This document shows, piece by piece, positions 62,701-64,000 of a stretch of DNA of 64,000 nt. Numbering within the stretch: position 1 is the first letter of the stretch; each line of letters opens with the position of its first letter. Both the position numbers and the translations under genes were made by a program. The notes below the pieces were generated by a model. It ran no database searches and had not been told where the DNA came from. It saw only the letters and a program-made list of their open reading frames with translations. Source of the stretch: Sphingomonas sp. (lineage in GTDB: Bacteria > Pseudomonadota > Alphaproteobacteria > Sphingomonadales > Sphingomonadaceae); the NCBI RefSeq assembly GCF_017744835.1, contig NZ_JAGIAM010000004.1, forward strand, positions 186,001 through 250,000, in the 5' to 3' direction.

Positions 62701-64000
62701 AATGCGTCGCGGCGTTGCGCGTCCCGTCGAAGGCGACCTTGTCGACCGGCTTGCCGTCGGCGGCGAGCTCGACCGTCTGGTCCCGGCGGTGGCGGATGAC
62801 GACGCGGACCGCGGGCGCGCGCGGATTGTGCTCGGCAGTGGGGAACAGAAAGCCGTCGGGGCCGTCGCCCAGCGCGAGCCAGTCGGTGTCGCCGCCTGCC
62901 GCCCCGCGGTCGCTCGCGGGCCGCTTTTCCTCTGCCTGGGCCGCGCGCTCGGGGACCATTGCCACGAAATCCTCGACCGCCAGGCCGCCGCCCTGCCCGA
63001 TCACGAAGCGCGAGGTCGCGCTGCCGGCGCTGCGAGTCGAGCGGCTGCAATCGACGAAATGCCCGCCCGCGGGGAGCGTCTGCCCGGCCGCCTGGACGAC
63101 ATGCGTGCCGGGGACCAGCCCCTCGAAATGATAGCGGCCGTCGGCGTCGGTGATGGCGAAGCTGCCGTCCTCGAGCATCACGCGCACCCCGGCGATGCCC
63201 TGATGCCTGGCGTCGGGCGCGCAGCCGCCGTCGGTGATGCGGCCGATCAGCGTCATCCGCCCCGCGATCGTCTCGCGCTCGATCCGGATCGCTGCGGTGG
63301 TGACGGTGCGGTTGCCGCGGGCGTCCACCGCTTCGGCGCGATTGATCGCCTGGCCCGGCGGCGCATCGACTCGCACCGACATGGCATAGGTGACCGTCCG
63401 CACCGCGCCCGCGGCGACGTCGCCCAGCGATATGGCGAGCGAGCGGCCGTCGGCGGAGAGCTGCACCGCTTGGGCATTGGGCTCGCCGTCGACGCGGATG
63501 CTGTCCTTGCGCAGGCTCAGCCACTGCGACGGCGTATCGGTGAGCGTCACCTGCCGCTTGACGTGGCTGTCCGGGTTGCGTGCGGTGATCGTGTAGAAGA
63601 CCGCGTCGCCCGGCGTTGCGGCCGCCCGCGAGACGGTCTTTGCGAGCGTCACCGTCACCGGCGGCCGGTCCACCGGCACGTCGATGCGGATCGGCGCGGC
63701 CGTGCTCAGCGCGAATGGCTTGCCGTAGGAACCGTCCGAGATGTGGATCGCAGTGCCGTCGGCATGGGTGACGCCGACGAGCTTGTCGGGCGTGACGCTC
63801 GACGGCGCCGAATAGGGCGCGGGCGGCGTGACGACGATACGGTAGTTGCCGAACGCCGCGAGGGGGAAGCGATAGCCTCCCGCCGGCATCGGATAGACGT
63901 TGCCCGCGCCATCGGTGATCGGCTGGCCGGCGATCACGCTGGAAGGCCATGCCGTGACGCCGTCGTCGGCGAACACGCGCGCCGGGGCACCGGTCGCCGC
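59699..64000 (-). CDS. Large DUF11-containing outer-membrane barrel protein (partial)
   Basis: The frame is open to the window edge, so at least 1433 residues are present and the start lies beyond. In order from the visible end: a surface segment (ITDGAGNVYPMPAGGYRFPL), a DUF11 domain (TVTLAKTVSRAAATPGDAVFYTI), a carboxypeptidase-regulatory-like fold (GIAGVRVMLEDGSFAITDADGRYHFEGLVPG), two more beta domains, and a region with YALYGDFVTGFDQTVLARYERTITG and YDIDWLAGTISFKEPVLSRD. The last 500-odd residues are many amphipathic strands of 10-12 residues, as in an outer-membrane barrel, ending TDTLATLGVGQ. It differs from TonB receptors, with no plug seen. It may display or secrete the P-domain protein encoded next. 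Confidence 0.75.
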   Translation of the reverse strand, partial: AATGAPARVFADDGVTAWPSSVIAGQPITDGAGNVYPMPAGGYRFPLAAFGNYRIVVTPPAPYSAPSSVTPDKLVGVTHADGTAIHISDGSYGKPFALSTAAPIRIDVPVDRPPVTVTLAKTVSRAAATPGDAVFYTITARNPDSHVKRQVTLTDTPSQWLSLRKDSIRVDGEPNAQAVQLSADGRSLAISLGDVAAGAVRTVTYAMSVRVDAPPGQAINRAEAVDARGNRTVTTAAIRIERETIAGRMTLIGRITDGGCAPDARHQGIAGVRVMLEDGSFAITDADGRYHFEGLVPGTHVVQAAGQTLPAGGHFVDCSRSTRSAGSATSRFVIGQGGGLAVEDFVAMVPERAAQAEEKRPASDRGAAGGDTDWLALGDGPDGFLFPTAEHNPRAPAVRVVIRHRRDQTVELAADGKPVDKVAFDGTRNAATHSVSIWRGIPLSGDVTHLIATIRNKDGSVASQATRDVYFSGTPARVELLPQRSHLIADGAARPVVAVRILDRFGRPVHDGLTGQFAVNAPYESAAALDAMQARALSGLDRARPTWTVHGDEGIALVELAPTMVSGPLHLDFSFVDRDVSRKQTLDAWVMPGEQKWTLVGLAEGSLGARTVADNMERGGSFDSDLGERARVAFYAKGRIQGRYLVTLAYDSAKQRDDQRLLGAIDPNAYYTVFADGSDRRFDAASRNKLYVRIEASSFYALYGDFVTGFDQTVLARYERTITGVKAEGQIGQVHVQGFATRTAQGHRRDEIQGGGITGPYRLSSRDIIANSETVTIEVRDRFRSEQIVERRSLARFTDYDIDWLAGTISFKEPVLSRDATLNPQFIVVNYEIDDARGGAINAGLRADWTTAGGKLRVGATAVSDTGAREGGERTNLAAVDLKAKIGADTEVRAEAAVSRAGEQTSSAWLVEVEHHDGKLDVLGYARSADRDFGVGQLAGAERGRRKLGVDARYNLTENWSVIGSGWYDHSLIDDASRQAVELATAYRTADTEARIGITSFRDHLTDGTSAGSTLLEAAATQRLLDSRLEVTLASSVALGKAESIDLPERHRLGLRYALMRDVKLVGSYEIAQGEAIDARTARVGFEVAPWAGARILTTMGEQDVAEYGKRSFAAFGLSQSLQVSRHLTIDATVDSSRTLGGFDAGRLVNPAHPAASGGTISENGTLAEDFTAVTLGGTWRGGRWTATARGELRDGELADRKGVTAGAIRQLGEGSMVGAGLSWTRADADDGQSSEVLDAAISAAHRPADSALALLGKLEFRSDSVTGAIAGEAGAAGRSAMTVTGDARSRRLMASLSGNWSPLGVDGFDTVQRTEIGFFLGARHNFDVYEGNAIDATSLLGGLDVRLGLGERFEIGGAATVRHNLTDGLTSFALGPQIGFNPADDVLVTLGYNVSGFRDRDFAAARHTDAGFFAAMRVKFDTDTLATLGVGQ

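Overview
The window reads as a high-GC chromosome segment of a sphingomonad-type alphaproteobacterium. Evidence for this is the two large TonB-dependent receptors, a dense set of exported glycoside hydrolases, oxidative (non-phosphorylating) sugar pathways, and small hyphenated palindromic elements of the CCCCTCCCTG/GTGGGTG kind. The assignment is inference; no rRNA or other marker gene lies in the window, and no tRNA gene was recognised.

Layout. 1-1084: the tail of an assimilatory nitrate reductase with a C-terminal BFD-like iron-sulfur domain, overlapping a siroheme methyltransferase gene. 1143-7080 (minus): a LytS-type histidine kinase, a LytTR response regulator, an exported NTF2-like protein and a TonB-dependent receptor. 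7359-28261: a sugar locus made of a FadR/FCD-type GntR regulator, a second TonB-dependent receptor, and a divergent operon (FAH-family AraD1, galactose/arabinose 1-dehydrogenase, a 22-codon leader, GH127, GH27). A convergent galM-IlvD/EDD dehydratase pair follows, then a YtfQRT-YjfF furanose ABC transporter, a GH29 alpha-L-fucosidase, a FucP-like symporter and a fuconolactone hydrolase. 28402-34281 (minus): L-fuconate dehydratase, GH35 beta-galactosidase and PA14-containing GH31. 34510-37436 (plus): sugar mutarotase, aldo/keto reductase, SDR and IclR regulator.

The sugar genes fit together. Exported GH31, GH35, GH29, GH127 and GH27 enzymes would strip xylose, galactose, fucose and arabinose from a branched plant polysaccharide (fucogalacto-xyloglucan or arabinogalactan are the best guesses). 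FucP and YtfQRT-YjfF import the monosaccharides. D-galactose and L-arabinose then go through a 1-dehydrogenase, an IlvD/EDD dehydratase and an AraD1 enzyme, while L-fucose goes through mutarotase, dehydrogenase, lactonase, FucD and the 2-keto-3-deoxyfuconate dehydrogenase. A motif close to TAGTCAGACNA, which matches the FadR-subfamily consensus, occurs in the control regions between the second receptor and the sugar operon and in front of galM, so the GntR protein probably controls this regulon.

37500-40419 (minus): flotillin, YqiJ-like membrane protein and an unrecognised basic protein. 40446-53828 (minus): a giant autotransporter of about 4460 residues, built from nested repeats (six long modules, with six 68-residue tandem units inside one of them). 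54169-57727 (plus): a lactate-permease-family transporter, a 73-residue membrane protein and a gamma-glutamyltransferase-family enzyme. 57738-64000 (minus): a P-domain/DUF11 surface protein, preceded in the same operon by a very large outer-membrane protein that runs off the window. The last pair and the giant autotransporter are the least explained parts of the window.
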